DNA of 64,000 nt from Archangium lansingense. GTDB lineage: Bacteria > Myxococcota > Myxococcia > Myxococcales > Myxococcaceae. Under the pieces are notes generated by a model that ran no database searches, was not told the origin of the DNA, and was given only the letters and a program-made list of their open reading frames with translations. The stretch is taken from assembly GCF_026626635.1 (NCBI RefSeq), contig NZ_JAPNKA010000001.1, positions 1,550,001 to 1,614,000 of the forward strand. The letters run 5' to 3'. The position numbers and the translations under genes were made by a program. Below, piece after piece: positions 27,803 to 36,822 of this stretch. Within the stretch, counting starts at the first letter, position 1; the number at the start of each line of letters is the position of its first letter.

Positions 27803-30055
27803 ATGAAGGCCAGAGGGTGGCTCGTGGCGGCGGCACTCGTGCTGGCTGGCTGCAAGTCCGAGCGCGAGAAGTACCTGGAGGGGGTTGAATCCGAATGGCA
27901 GCGGCTCACGGCCAGCGAGCCCGCGGTGGACACTGAGCGCGTGCGCGCCTACGAGGCCTTTCTCGCGCGCTTTCCCGAAGCAAACCCCCATGGCAATCCC
28001 CACGCCGAGGAGGCCCGGCGCCACATGGGCGAGGCCCAGGCCCGGCTCGACGCGGAGGCGAAGCGCCTGCAACTCGTCCAGAACCGGCGCACCCAGCTGC
28101 TGCCGCTCATCGCCGATACGCTCTTCTCGCTGGCGGGCGGGGCGCGCGACATCGGGCGCGACACCCACCTCATCCGCATGGAGAACCGGGGAGTGCACCA
28201 GGTGGGGCGGGGCGTGGTTCGCACCGCCAACTGGGAGGTGACCTCCGAGCTGCCCGCGCTGAGCCGGTTGCGCGAGGTGATGGGAGCGGCCCTCTATGAC
28301 AAGAGGCGTCGCGCGTATGACCCCGGGCTGCTGCGCGAGTTGCTGGAGTCGGCCTACCTCTCGCCGGGCACACCGCTGCTGGGTACCACGACGGAGGCGC
28401 TCTTCCCGGTGTTCCGCCGTCGCCTGCGCGTGGAACTGCGGCTCCACCGCTGCCTCGCCGAGCTCGTGGCCCCGCGCATCCCCGAACTGGAGCGCGAGTT
28501 CAACGCCGCGCTCAAGTCCAGGTCCACCACCCGCCGCTGGCTGGAGGACACGCCCCCCGAGACCGATGGATGGTGGGAGTCCGAGCACGCGTGGGACCGT
28601 TCCTGGTGGGACAACCCCAAGGACAGACGTTCCTTCTACGCCTGGGTGTATTACACCCGGGGCCCCCACAACTGCGGCATCGCCCCGGGCGAGGTGACCT
28701 CCCTGGATGTGGGCTTCTGGATCCGCCGCTTCGAGGATGGCACCGCTCCCGTTCTCGCCGAGGCCATCGAGCGCGTCCTGAAGGCCTACGACGGGGAGTG
28801 GCTGAAGTCGCTCGAAATCCATCCCATCTGGGACAAGGTCGCCTATCTCGATGATGGCCGAGGGGTGGAGTACCTCGGGACTCGCCGGAGGACGGATCCC
28901 GCCCGTTTCGAGATCGTCTACCGGGACTGGCATGGGCAGCCCGTGGGGGAGGACGGCGAGCAGGAGACCCCCGAGGAGCAGACCGTCGAGGAATACGGCT
29001 CGCTCTTCTTCGAGGAGCCTACGCCTTCACCGGAGTTTCGTGACGAGAAGACGGGAGACCGGCTCATCCGCCTGGCCGAGCCTCAGCCCCGCAAGCTCTT
29101 CTTCTCGGAGGACGGCAAGCAGCTGCTCGCCTTCTCCGAGCGGCAGGTGGAGTGGCTGGACGTAGAGACGCTGCGGAGCGAACGGAGTGTCTCGATTCCC
29201 TCCGCGCCGAGCCGCGTGGACCACGTGGTGCTCAGCGGTGATGGGCGCACCTTCGCGGTGAAGTTCGAGGAGGGCATGAGGCCGGCGGGGGTGCGGATGC
29301 AGGATGCCCAGACGGGGGAGACCACCCGGTGGCTCATGCAGCTCCGGCTCGACTACGTCGCGGTCAACGCGGACGCCACGCTCCTGGCGGGCTTCGGACC
29401 GAACCGGACGCTGGAGGCACACTTCCTGGGACCGGAGGGAAGCCCCGAGCGTCCGGTGGTGCAACTGCCGCTCGAGTCTTCGCAGATCGCGCTCCATCCC
29501 ACGCGGCCATGGCTGGTCACAGGCAACTCGAAGCTCGAACTGTGGGACTTGAGCACGGGCGAGAAGCTGGGTACGGCCGAGGGAAATCACCTATGGGAGC
29601 GGGCGTTCGATGCGGAGGGCAAGCGGCTGTTCGCGGTGAACGAGCAATATCGCGAGGGGAACTACGGGCGGGAGGGAGTGCTCTCGCGGCTCGACCCGGA
29701 GACCCGGGCGTTCACCGTCGAGAAGCGCTTCAAGGGGGCCTCGGAGGGCCACTGGCTGCCCAAGGGACGGCTCCTGCTGCGCAAGGGCGATGTCTTCCGG
29801 GTGGTGGACGGCAAGACATTCCAGACCGTGGGCCGTCCGGTGCGCGCGCGCTATTTCAAAGCGGCCTCTCCAGATGGGCGCTGGCTGCTCCTCGATCTGG
29901 AGGACGACATGCTGCTCTGGTCTCTACCTGCCCCTGCGGTCGAGCAGGGAAGTGCGGCGGAGGCGGGTGTTCAGCTGGAGGCCAGCGATGCCGGCATTCG
30001 GGCCGAAGCCAGTGCTGCTGGCGCCCAGAGCGAGGCCAGGGACGCGGGATCGTAG
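27803..30055 (+). CDS. lipoprotein with C-terminal beta-propeller-like region
   Basis: 750 residues; ATG with GGAGGAGGAG upstream. The lipobox L-A-G-C is at residues 14-17. Residues ~20-370 are helical and Trp/Arg-rich (W-W-E-S-E-H-A-W-D-R-S-W-W). From ~400 on, repeated units such as L-L-A-F-S, G-R-T-F-A-V, L-E-L-W-D-L-S-T-G-E-K-L-G and G-R-W-L-L-L-D-L resemble WD40 blades. The tail is Ala/Ser/Asp-rich with tandem near-repeats (E-A-S-D-A-G, E-A-S-A-A-G, E-A-R-D-A-G). Probably an outer-membrane-anchored scaffold. Unknown role. Confidence 0.75.
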   Translation: MKARGWLVAAALVLAGCKSEREKYLEGVESEWQRLTASEPAVDTERVRAYEAFLARFPEANPHGNPHAEEARRHMGEAQARLDAEAKRLQLVQNRRTQLLPLIADTLFSLAGGARDIGRDTHLIRMENRGVHQVGRGVVRTANWEVTSELPALSRLREVMGAALYDKRRRAYDPGLLRELLESAYLSPGTPLLGTTTEALFPVFRRRLRVELRLHRCLAELVAPRIPELEREFNAALKSRSTTRRWLEDTPPETDGWWESEHAWDRSWWDNPKDRRSFYAWVYYTRGPHNCGIAPGEVTSLDVGFWIRRFEDGTAPVLAEAIERVLKAYDGEWLKSLEIHPIWDKVAYLDDGRGVEYLGTRRRTDPARFEIVYRDWHGQPVGEDGEQETPEEQTVEEYGSLFFEEPTPSPEFRDEKTGDRLIRLAEPQPRKLFFSEDGKQLLAFSERQVEWLDVETLRSERSVSIPSAPSRVDHVVLSGDGRTFAVKFEEGMRPAGVRMQDAQTGETTRWLMQLRLDYVAVNADATLLAGFGPNRTLEAHFLGPEGSPERPVVQLPLESSQIALHPTRPWLVTGNSKLELWDLSTGEKLGTAEGNHLWERAFDAEGKRLFAVNEQYREGNYGREGVLSRLDPETRAFTVEKRFKGASEGHWLPKGRLLLRKGDVFRVVDGKTFQTVGRPVRARYFKAASPDGRWLLLDLEDDMLLWSLPAPAVEQGSAAEAGVQLEASDAGIRAEASAAGAQSEARDAGS

Positions 30056-30098
30056 GCTGCGTCCCCTGACGGGCCGGAGTTCGTCGCCTGCCGGGGAA

Positions 30099-30150
30099 GG
30101 TGTCAAAGGATTCGTACAGGCATATTGCCTCCTACGAATCGTCTGACACC
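30099..30150 (+). repeat. 52-nt palindromic repeat, copy 10
   Basis: Carries ATTCGTA in the left arm, which restores pairing with TACGAAT; the other copies have a C-A mismatch there. Last copy of the family in the window; the AT-richer defence cassette starts right after it. Confidence 0.95.
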
Positions 30151-30302
30151 TCGGCCGGGCTTGATCTCAAGTATCCACTGCTAGATACTGTTAATTGACA
30201 GCGACGTCTGCTCGAGAGCAGTTCATGACCGCTCGATGACCATGCCCCACAAACGACCTTCACACCATCGCCTGACACAAACCACTCACCCCAAGAATCA
30301 GA

Positions 30303-32015
30303 ATGAGTAACGCCCACAGCGGAAACATCGTTGCGTTTTTCGCGCGCTCCATAGCAGAGGCATCAGGCATACCAAGACCAGTCCTCATCGTAACACCAGA
30401 CACAGATACGGGCTGGAACGATTTTGGACATAAATTCCAGGCCCGCCTCTACTTACTCAGAACCACTCCACAAGGAGACGAAGGCTTTGACTACTTCCCC
30501 ATGCGCCTCATGTTTCAAGGCCAAGACAACACCATTTCGTACTTGAATCAACTCTTCGATCAGCATGGGCCACTAGTCGCATGCACCCAAGTCAAGGAGC
30601 CTTTTTGCTCAATCCTTACTCAAGATAGTTCCTACAGAGATCTGGTTTCGGAATTGAAATTAGAAGAGGCTGTGCATGGCCTTAGCCAAATCGGAGATGC
30701 TGTAGTTCTTGAATCCAGAGGCATCGCCCATCCACGCTTGGAGCTTGTTCAGTCAGAATCATTTCATATGGGCGCCTTAAGAGACAGTAAGTCATACTCC
30801 GCATGGAGACACGCTAAGCGCCACCTTCGACATGACCCGCCGCCTCCCATAACCGATGCAGCTACCAACTTTCTGGTCAAAACCCACATACCGGGCTTGG
30901 CCAACGCCTACGAGGTCAATTTTGAGTTCAATAAGGAGGAGCTGCTTCGCAATCGAATCGCTGTCCTTATCGGTCAAAACGGCGTTGGAAAGACGCAATT
31001 TCTTCTGTCGATCATAAAGAGAGCAATCCAATCCAAAAAAAACGATTTAATCCCAGGAGCGCTGACTGAAGCGCAGATCGAGCCAGCACTCTCATTCAAC
31101 GGTCTTATGGTTTTCTCCTCTGTCTCATCCGATCGTTACCCAGAAGCAATCGCTCCGTGGGATGGGGGACTCGACTACAATTATTTTTCGCTTCTCCCCC
31201 AAGATCCACGCCTCTCATATGGAATCGATACACTCACTGCGGCACTTGCCGATATAATTCGAAGCAAGGATTCTTTTGGCACTCCCGGTAGTGAAGACAA
31301 CACACAGACAAGGTCCGACGTATTGGAGGACGCCCTTAAATACTTTACGGACTGGCAATCCATCCACCTGCCAATCCTAAAAGAAACGCCAAGCGGCGTC
31401 ATACGCACAGTTGAGTTGTCCAATGGCCGTTATGCATCCCTGCATTCAATCAACGGCGAACAACGAACACTGAAGACTATTCGCTATTTGGACTGGAAGC
31501 GGCCTCCTGTCATTATCAAAGACGGCGTTTTTAGGCATCTCAGCAGTGGGCAGGTCGCCTTGATGCGGTTCGCCGTTCAAGCGATCGGGTCCATTCAGCA
31601 GGGAAGTCTCATCCTCATGGATGAACCAGAAACCCATCTTCATCCAAACTTCATATCTGTCTTGATTGAAGTTCTACACACAATACTAGAGGCGACTCGT
31701 TCTTGCGCCATCATCGCCACCCATTCTGCCTATATTGTTCGTGAGGTTCCCCGCAGCAGAGTTCTGGTCTTCCGAGTCCAAGATGAGGCGGCGGAAGTAT
31801 CCCATCCCAGATTGCAGACATTCGGCTCGAGCATCGACTCCATCTCGCAGTTTGTTTTCGGAGATTCGGAAATCGAGCATCTTCACGAAACGCTCTTGAC
31901 TAAGTGGCTCAGCAACGAAGCCAGCATCGAGGCGGTTTTGGAGAAATATGGCGCAGAACTCAATCCCGAGAGCCTTTCTTACATCAGAAAAATCATCAGC
32001 GAGCAGGAGCCGTAA
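30303..32015 (+). CDS. ptuA: Septu-like ATPase (PtuA-type)
   Basis: 570 residues with an ABC/SMC-type ATPase: Walker A G-Q-N-G-V-G-K-T at 224-231, signature L-S-S-G-Q near 420, Walker B L-I-L-M-D-E-P-E-T-H-L-H-P, and H-loop I-A-T-H-S-A-Y. About 200 residues of unfamiliar alpha/beta sequence precede the P-loop. The HNH nuclease gene follows with a one-base overlap (TAATG). In Septu, the ATPase and HNH protein form a complex that restricts phage. GC content is clearly lower than flanking genes, indicating recent transfer. The symbol follows the system-level resemblance; the long N-terminal domain makes the subtype uncertain, and an OLD-like or other ATPase/HNH pair is the alternative. Confidence 0.75.
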   Translation: MSNAHSGNIVAFFARSIAEASGIPRPVLIVTPDTDTGWNDFGHKFQARLYLLRTTPQGDEGFDYFPMRLMFQGQDNTISYLNQLFDQHGPLVACTQVKEPFCSILTQDSSYRDLVSELKLEEAVHGLSQIGDAVVLESRGIAHPRLELVQSESFHMGALRDSKSYSAWRHAKRHLRHDPPPPITDAATNFLVKTHIPGLANAYEVNFEFNKEELLRNRIAVLIGQNGVGKTQFLLSIIKRAIQSKKNDLIPGALTEAQIEPALSFNGLMVFSSVSSDRYPEAIAPWDGGLDYNYFSLLPQDPRLSYGIDTLTAALADIIRSKDSFGTPGSEDNTQTRSDVLEDALKYFTDWQSIHLPILKETPSGVIRTVELSNGRYASLHSINGEQRTLKTIRYLDWKRPPVIIKDGVFRHLSSGQVALMRFAVQAIGSIQQGSLILMDEPETHLHPNFISVLIEVLHTILEATRSCAIIATHSAYIVREVPRSRVLVFRVQDEAAEVSHPRLQTFGSSIDSISQFVFGDSEIEHLHETLLTKWLSNEASIEAVLEKYGAELNPESLSYIRKIISEQEP

Positions 32016-32854
32016 TGAAAAGCGCTCAACCAGTCCCTTACGACGATCAGTCGACAATAAGCAAAATATGCAAAGATAGAGCAGGCTGGTCGGTTCACGA
32101 AACATCGTGGATACAATCCGTAGTCGCATACAAGGCCGCACAAGGTGATCCCTGGGTTCTTCAACCCAACGCATCGCTAAAAATCATTGCAGAAAAACTA
32201 GAAAATCTTTACGAGAGCCGACACGATAGCAAGTACATTAAGGATGCGCGCGACATCTTTACGGGCTGTTGTCCTATGTGTGGCTCACTTAGTACAGGAA
32301 CGCTTGATCACTATCTGCCCAAGGATGAATATCCGGAGTTTTCTATTTTTTCATTGAATCTCATTCCGGCATGCAGTCATTGCAACTCCTCACAAAAAGG
32401 CACTGTGTTCAAGGGGGCGAAGGCGCCAGAACGCTTCATACATCCATACTTTGACAACTTCCTCAACAAACCCCTCTGGCTTGTTGCGCTTAAAGAGCCG
32501 TACAATGCCGTTAAAATTGGCGCAATCCCAGATCCAGGCCTCTCTGGGAATGAGCTTGAGATTGTTCGTTTCCACATCACACGGCTGCTTGGAAATGAGT
32601 TTAAGAAACACGCTCGCAGTCTCTGGACAAACCTACCTCAAACGGTGGCCAAACTACTGCTCGAAGCCAAGAAGGGTGCATCTGTAGCTACAATCAATGA
32701 AATAAAAAATCAAATTCAATGGCTGATGACGGCGGGTCAGTTCTCCTACGGTCTCAATAGCTGGACGGTTGGCATCTACCGAGGCATCCTCGCAGATCCG
32801 AAGGCCTTGGACTATTTGACCAAGCAGGTCGGTGTGGTTCTAACGACTGTATAA
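32015..32854 (+). CDS. ptuB: HNH endonuclease, Septu-like partner (PtuB-type)
   Basis: 279 residues from ATG at 32015 with AGGAG upstream. A zinc-bound HNH core is clear: C-P-M-C at 86-89, L-D-H-Y-L-P-K at 97-103, N-L-I-P-A-C-S-H-C-N at 115-124. In this family the pair of CxxC motifs holds the zinc and the D-H is catalytic. The C-terminal half is helical and probably binds the ATPase. Translationally coupled to the ATPase gene and with the same AT-richer composition. Confidence 0.8.
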   Translation: MKSAQPVPYDDQSTISKICKDRAGWSVHETSWIQSVVAYKAAQGDPWVLQPNASLKIIAEKLENLYESRHDSKYIKDARDIFTGCCPMCGSLSTGTLDHYLPKDEYPEFSIFSLNLIPACSHCNSSQKGTVFKGAKAPERFIHPYFDNFLNKPLWLVALKEPYNAVKIGAIPDPGLSGNELEIVRFHITRLLGNEFKKHARSLWTNLPQTVAKLLLEAKKGASVATINEIKNQIQWLMTAGQFSYGLNSWTVGIYRGILADPKALDYLTKQVGVVLTTV

Positions 32855-32938
32855 ACTAAAAAACTATGAGAGCCTTTGTCTAAATTTGTTGGTGCTTTCT
32901 CTCGTTTTGGTGCCGTAGGCCTCCTCCAGGCGCCGAGC

Positions 32939-33151
32939 CTAGTCCCAGCCCCGGCGCTTCGCGGCCTCCACGTCGAGGCCGTCACCCTGGCCCTCGAGCA
33001 CAGCCGATCGGGGACGGGCGGGCTGCTTCCGCGCCGAGCGCAGCACCTTGCACGGCAGCGCCTCCTGGGCGTCATAGACCGTGCCTTCTTCCTGCTTCGT
33101 GCTCAGGTACAGCACTCGCCCCGCCTCGAAGCGCACGCCCGCCTCTAGCAT
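32939..33151 (-). CDS. small hypothetical protein or gene remnant
   Basis: 70 residues from an ATG with GGAGGAGG right upstream. Charged, with a beta-like start (V-R-F-E-A-G-R-V-L-Y-L-S) and a basic end. The frame extends upstream of this start. Unrecognised; it may be the tail of a longer decayed gene. Confidence 0.4.
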   Translation of the reverse strand: MLEAGVRFEAGRVLYLSTKQEEGTVYDAQEALPCKVLRSARKQPARPRSAVLEGQGDGLDVEAAKRRGWD

Positions 33152-33421
33152 GGCCTCCTCCCGGACGCGGGAACGCTCTTCCCGCCAGGGCTCCACCCCG
33201 CCCGGGGAGAAGGGCAGCCAATCGCCACCGCATGGGCGGCGTCCGGAGCGCCCTCTCGTCCTCGGGCTGCAGCGGCTGCCCGCGTGCCGATCGCTTCCCG
33301 CTGTATCGGCAGGCGTCGGGTGCTGGCGTACCTGAGGGCGCCCGGTGGGGTGCACGCCATTGTGGAGCACCTGGGATAACCCATGGCATGTGCGAGCCTG
33401 GCCCCGGGGCAAGGGCCAACT

Positions 33422-33768
33422 CAGGCCGTGTGGTGTAGAGGCTCGAGCCGCCACGGAGCCAACAGGCCCTGGCTCCTGCCGCGTACCTCATGGGAGGGCG
33501 GTCTGGGCAGGCGTGTACTCCAAGGGAACTGTTGCGGCCTATCCACTGGCCTAGCGCAGTGCTCGGGCGGCCTCCGTCAGCGGCCCTTCTCGGCCCTCGG
33601 CTTCAGCCCTCACCACTCCACTGGCCTTCCCTCCTTCCTATTCTCGCCACAGGGTCGCGCTGTGCTTGGGCGCGCCCACCTGGGTAGTAGGGCACGCGGT
33701 GGTCACCGTGTAGCTCCTGGAGCGGTGGCTCGGCCCGGTGCAGACATGGGGACTCGGGCCTCGCGCAG
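33422..33768 (+). repeat. dispersed repeat family 2, copy C
   Basis: About 347 bp matching 13533-13878 almost end to end. It lies directly upstream of the 33794 gene, so in this copy it probably serves as its promoter/leader region. Confidence 0.8.
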
Positions 33769-33793
33769 GTGGGGAGGCCAGCGAGGAGCACGC

Positions 33794-34588
33794 GTGGACG
33801 AGGGGAAGAAGTCCGAGTCGAGCGGGGAGGATGTGGAGCAGGTGGGGCCGTACCAGCTCCACGAGCAGGTGGCGCAGGACGAGCTCAGCCAGGGCGAGCT
33901 CTACCGGGCCACGCACGAGACGAGTGGGGCGAAGGCCCTGGTGCTTGTGCCCTCCACCGGGGGCGATGCGGCGCCGCTGAAGAACTGGCGGGTGCGGTGC
34001 ACTTCCTCGGCCTCACCGGGCTACGTGGCACTGGAGGTGGAGGACTCGCGCTGGGCCGCTGCTCCCGACAGGTACTCCGCAGAGGCGCTGGTGTGCCTGT
34101 TCGAGGAGGTGCACGACGGGGTGGGGCGCATGGCCCGGGCCCTCTCCAAGGACAAGGAGCCTCACCTCCGGTGGCGCCTGGGGCTGGTGCTGGCGGGCGC
34201 CGCCGCGGCGTGTGCCCTGGCCTTCGCCCTGCTCCGACAGGCCCCCATGTCTCCGCCAAGTGATCCGGAGCCCTGGGTGAGTGCCCTGCCAGCGCCTATG
34301 CGCCAGGAGGTGCCAACGGACACCGAGTTGTCTCCCACGGGCAGCTCGCTCTCGGCCACTGCGGAGGACGGAGGACCACCTGTGCTCGCCCGACCCTTTC
34401 CGCGCAAGCCCTACAAAGGGCAGCGGCTCCCTCCCTGCAAGCCTCGTGTCGAGGTGGAGATCATGGGCGCCTGCTGGGTGCCCCACAAACTCACGGCCCC
34501 GTGCCCGGAGGACCTCTACGAGTACAACGGGGAGTGCTTCACGGCCTCCATGGCGTCCCCACCGCTGCCGCGCTCGCTCGGGCAGTGA
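33794..34588 (+). CDS. single-pass membrane protein with kinase-like N-terminus
   Basis: 264 residues from GTG at 33794 with AGGAG upstream. Residues 17-52 (V-G-P-Y-Q-L-H-E-Q-V, G-E-L-Y-R-A-T, G-A-K-A-L-V-L-V) look like a degenerate start of a bacterial Ser/Thr kinase N-lobe, lacking the glycine loop and catalytic residues. One membrane helix at about 127-148. The periplasmic part is Pro/Ser-rich and ends in a four-Cys region (C-K-P, G-A-C-W-V-P, A-P-C-P, G-E-C-F). Probably a pseudokinase-like receptor or partner of a kinase elsewhere. Confidence 0.65.
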   Translation: MDEGKKSESSGEDVEQVGPYQLHEQVAQDELSQGELYRATHETSGAKALVLVPSTGGDAAPLKNWRVRCTSSASPGYVALEVEDSRWAAAPDRYSAEALVCLFEEVHDGVGRMARALSKDKEPHLRWRLGLVLAGAAAACALAFALLRQAPMSPPSDPEPWVSALPAPMRQEVPTDTELSPTGSSLSATAEDGGPPVLARPFPRKPYKGQRLPPCKPRVEVEIMGACWVPHKLTAPCPEDLYEYNGECFTASMASPPLPRSLGQ

Positions 34589-34654
34589 GTGGCGCGGGAC
34601 CGACCGGGACGCGTGCCATTCGAGATGTTTGACTGACTTTCAGGAGGAAGTGAC

Positions 34655-34957
34655 ATGTACGGATTGATTGGAAGGATGATCGCCGCACCGGGCAAGCGGG
34701 ATGAGTTGCTCGCGGCGATGAGTGGCAGCACCAGCGGCATGCCTGGGTGCCTCAGCTATGTCATTGCGCTCGACCGCGAGAACCCGGATGCCCTCTGGAT
34801 TACCGAGGTCTGGGACAGCGCGGAGAGTCACAAGGCGTCCCTGTCGTTGCCCGCGGTGCGGGAGGCCATCGCCAAGGCTCGACCGATCATCGCCGGGTTC
34901 GACAACCGGGTGGAGACCATCCCCGTCAGCGGGCTGGGTTTGCAGGGCGTGAAGTAG
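34655..34957 (+). CDS. antibiotic biosynthesis monooxygenase-like protein
   Basis: 100 residues; AGGAGG nine bases before the ATG. The small ferredoxin-like ABM fold is visible: M-Y-G-L-I-G-R-M, R-D-E-L-L-A-A-M, G-C-L-S-Y-V-I-A and I-T-E-V-W-D-S-A-E-S-H. Members act as quinone-type monooxygenases or heme-degrading enzymes, usually as dimers. Single gene; substrate unknown. Confidence 0.85.
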   Translation: MYGLIGRMIAAPGKRDELLAAMSGSTSGMPGCLSYVIALDRENPDALWITEVWDSAESHKASLSLPAVREAIAKARPIIAGFDNRVETIPVSGLGLQGVK

Positions 34958-35071
34958 CGGCCCCTGTGCGCCCACGTTCGGGGAGCATCCCCTTGAACAG
35001 GACCGGGAGGATTGCTCTACAGTGCGCGGCACCGCACGGGGGTGCGGCCCCTTCTCCTCCCAGGACGTTCC

Positions 35072-36769
35072 TTGTCTTCGCTGCGACTCCTCGCGGTCCT
35101 CCCGCTCGTGCTGGCCTTGCTCGCCGGCTGTGACTCCTCGCCGTCCGTCTCCACCTTCTCCACGAGCACGGTGCGGCTCGCCGTCTCCACGCCCGCGGCC
35201 GTGCCGGGCGACATCTCACGCGTCACCGTGACGGTGTCCGGTCCCGACATGGCCATGCGCTCCACCGACCTCGTGCTCACCGCGGGCGTCTGGGGCGGCG
35301 TGCTGGGAGACATTCCCGTGGGCACGCACCGTATCTTCCTCGCCCGGGCCTTCACCACGGCCAACACCTTGCGCTACGAGGGCCACGCCGAGAACATCAC
35401 CATCAGTGCGGGCACCACGGGGCTGGTGTCCCTCACCCTCCACGAGGTCTCCAAGCCGTTCACCAACGAAGCGCCCCTCGTCGACGCGCTGGTGGTCGGT
35501 GCCTCCCGTGTGTCGGCGGGCGGCACCGTTTCCCTCTCGGTCCGAGCGCATGACCCCGACGCGAGCGACACGTTGAGCTACGCCTGGTCGGCGCCCTCGG
35601 GCACCTTCTCCGCGACAGGTCAGGCGGACACCACCTGGACGGCCCCCTCCTACCAGGGCCAGGTGAACCTGTCCGTCCGCGTGAGTGACTCGCGCGGCGC
35701 GGCCCTCTCGGTGAGCCTGTCCGTCACCGTCCTGGCGGTTACCCCGGGAAGCTGGACCGCGACGGGGCGCCTGACCACGGCCCGCTACCGGCATGCGACG
35801 GCTCCGCTGCCCGGAGGCAAGGTGCTCGTCGCGGGGGGCACCTCCAGCACCCGCCTGGCGTCGGCGGAGGTGTACGACCCGGCCACGGGCTCCTGGAGCC
35901 CCACCGGCTCCCTGGTCACGGCGCGCTACGCGTATACGGCGACGCCACTCGCCAACGGTCAGGTGCTCGTCGCGGGAGGCAATGGCGAGACTTCCCTGGC
36001 GTCGGCCGAGGTGTACGACCCGGTCTCGGGCACCTGGAGCTCCACCGGCTCCCTGGCCGCTCCTCACTATGAGCACACGGCGACACTGCTCCCCAATGGC
36101 AAGGTGCTCGTCGCGGGCGGATTCCAGGCCTCTAGCCCCACCGTGAACGCGGAGCTGTACGACCCGGCCACGCGCACCTGGAGTCTCACCGGCTCCATGA
36201 GCCTGGGACGCCATAGCCACACGGCGACGCTGCTTCCCAACGGTCAGGTGCTCGTCGTGGGCGGCGAATACACCGGGACAGCGCCTTCCAGGGCGGAGCT
36301 GTACGACCCGGCCTCGGGTACCTGGAGCGCCGCGGGCAATCCGTCCGTCCAGCGCGATAGCCACACGGCGACATTGCTGCCCAACGGCAAGGTGCTCATC
36401 GCCGGAGGCTTCGGCACCCTGGTCTCCCAGAAGTCGGCCGAGCTGTATGACCCGGCCACGGGCACCTGGAGCCCTACCGGGAGCCTGAACTCCGCCCGCC
36501 ACTTCCACTCGGCGACGCTGCTGCCCGACGGCAAGGTGCTCGTCGCGGGGGGCAATCTTGTCACCTCCAGCAGCAGTGAAATCCTGGCGACGGCGGAGGT
36601 GTACGACCCGGCCACGGGCACCTGGAGCCCCACCCTCAACATGCTCTCCCCACGCCGGAGACATGGCGCGATGCCACTCGCCTCGGGCCAGGTGCTCGTC
36701 ATGGCCGGCTACGGCAACTTCAACAACCTGGCGACGGCGGAGGTCTACACTCCGGCCACGAGCCCTTGA
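35072..36769 (+). CDS. kelch-repeat lipoprotein 1
   Basis: 565 residues from a TTG at 35072 chosen because an AGGA precedes it and the signal peptide then starts properly; the lipobox is L-A-G-C. An N-terminal beta domain and a PKD/Ig-like domain (S-Y-A-W-S-A-P-S-G-T-F) precede seven kelch repeats of ~47 residues, each with G-(K/Q)-V-L-(V/I)-(A/V)-G-G, A-E-(V/L)-Y-D-P and W-(S/T). The repeats should close a beta-propeller on the cell surface. A paralogue follows 53 bp later. Confidence 0.85.
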   Translation: MSSLRLLAVLPLVLALLAGCDSSPSVSTFSTSTVRLAVSTPAAVPGDISRVTVTVSGPDMAMRSTDLVLTAGVWGGVLGDIPVGTHRIFLARAFTTANTLRYEGHAENITISAGTTGLVSLTLHEVSKPFTNEAPLVDALVVGASRVSAGGTVSLSVRAHDPDASDTLSYAWSAPSGTFSATGQADTTWTAPSYQGQVNLSVRVSDSRGAALSVSLSVTVLAVTPGSWTATGRLTTARYRHATAPLPGGKVLVAGGTSSTRLASAEVYDPATGSWSPTGSLVTARYAYTATPLANGQVLVAGGNGETSLASAEVYDPVSGTWSSTGSLAAPHYEHTATLLPNGKVLVAGGFQASSPTVNAELYDPATRTWSLTGSMSLGRHSHTATLLPNGQVLVVGGEYTGTAPSRAELYDPASGTWSAAGNPSVQRDSHTATLLPNGKVLIAGGFGTLVSQKSAELYDPATGTWSPTGSLNSARHFHSATLLPDGKVLVAGGNLVTSSSSEILATAEVYDPATGTWSPTLNMLSPRRRHGAMPLASGQVLVMAGYGNFNNLATAEVYTPATSP

Positions 36770-36822
36770 GGCAGCGCCCCTCCGCGCCTCGCGTGCGACC
36801 CCTTTCTCCCACAGGATCTTCC

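Noticed and set aside
3891..30150. Palindromic repeats as integron attC sites
   Set aside because: The required GTTRRRY/RYYYAAC core motifs are absent and no IntI gene is in the window. The cassette-like layout is kept as a finding.
30303..32854. Retron with PtuAB effectors
   Set aside because: No reverse transcriptase gene or msr/msd-like structure was found beside the ATPase/HNH pair.
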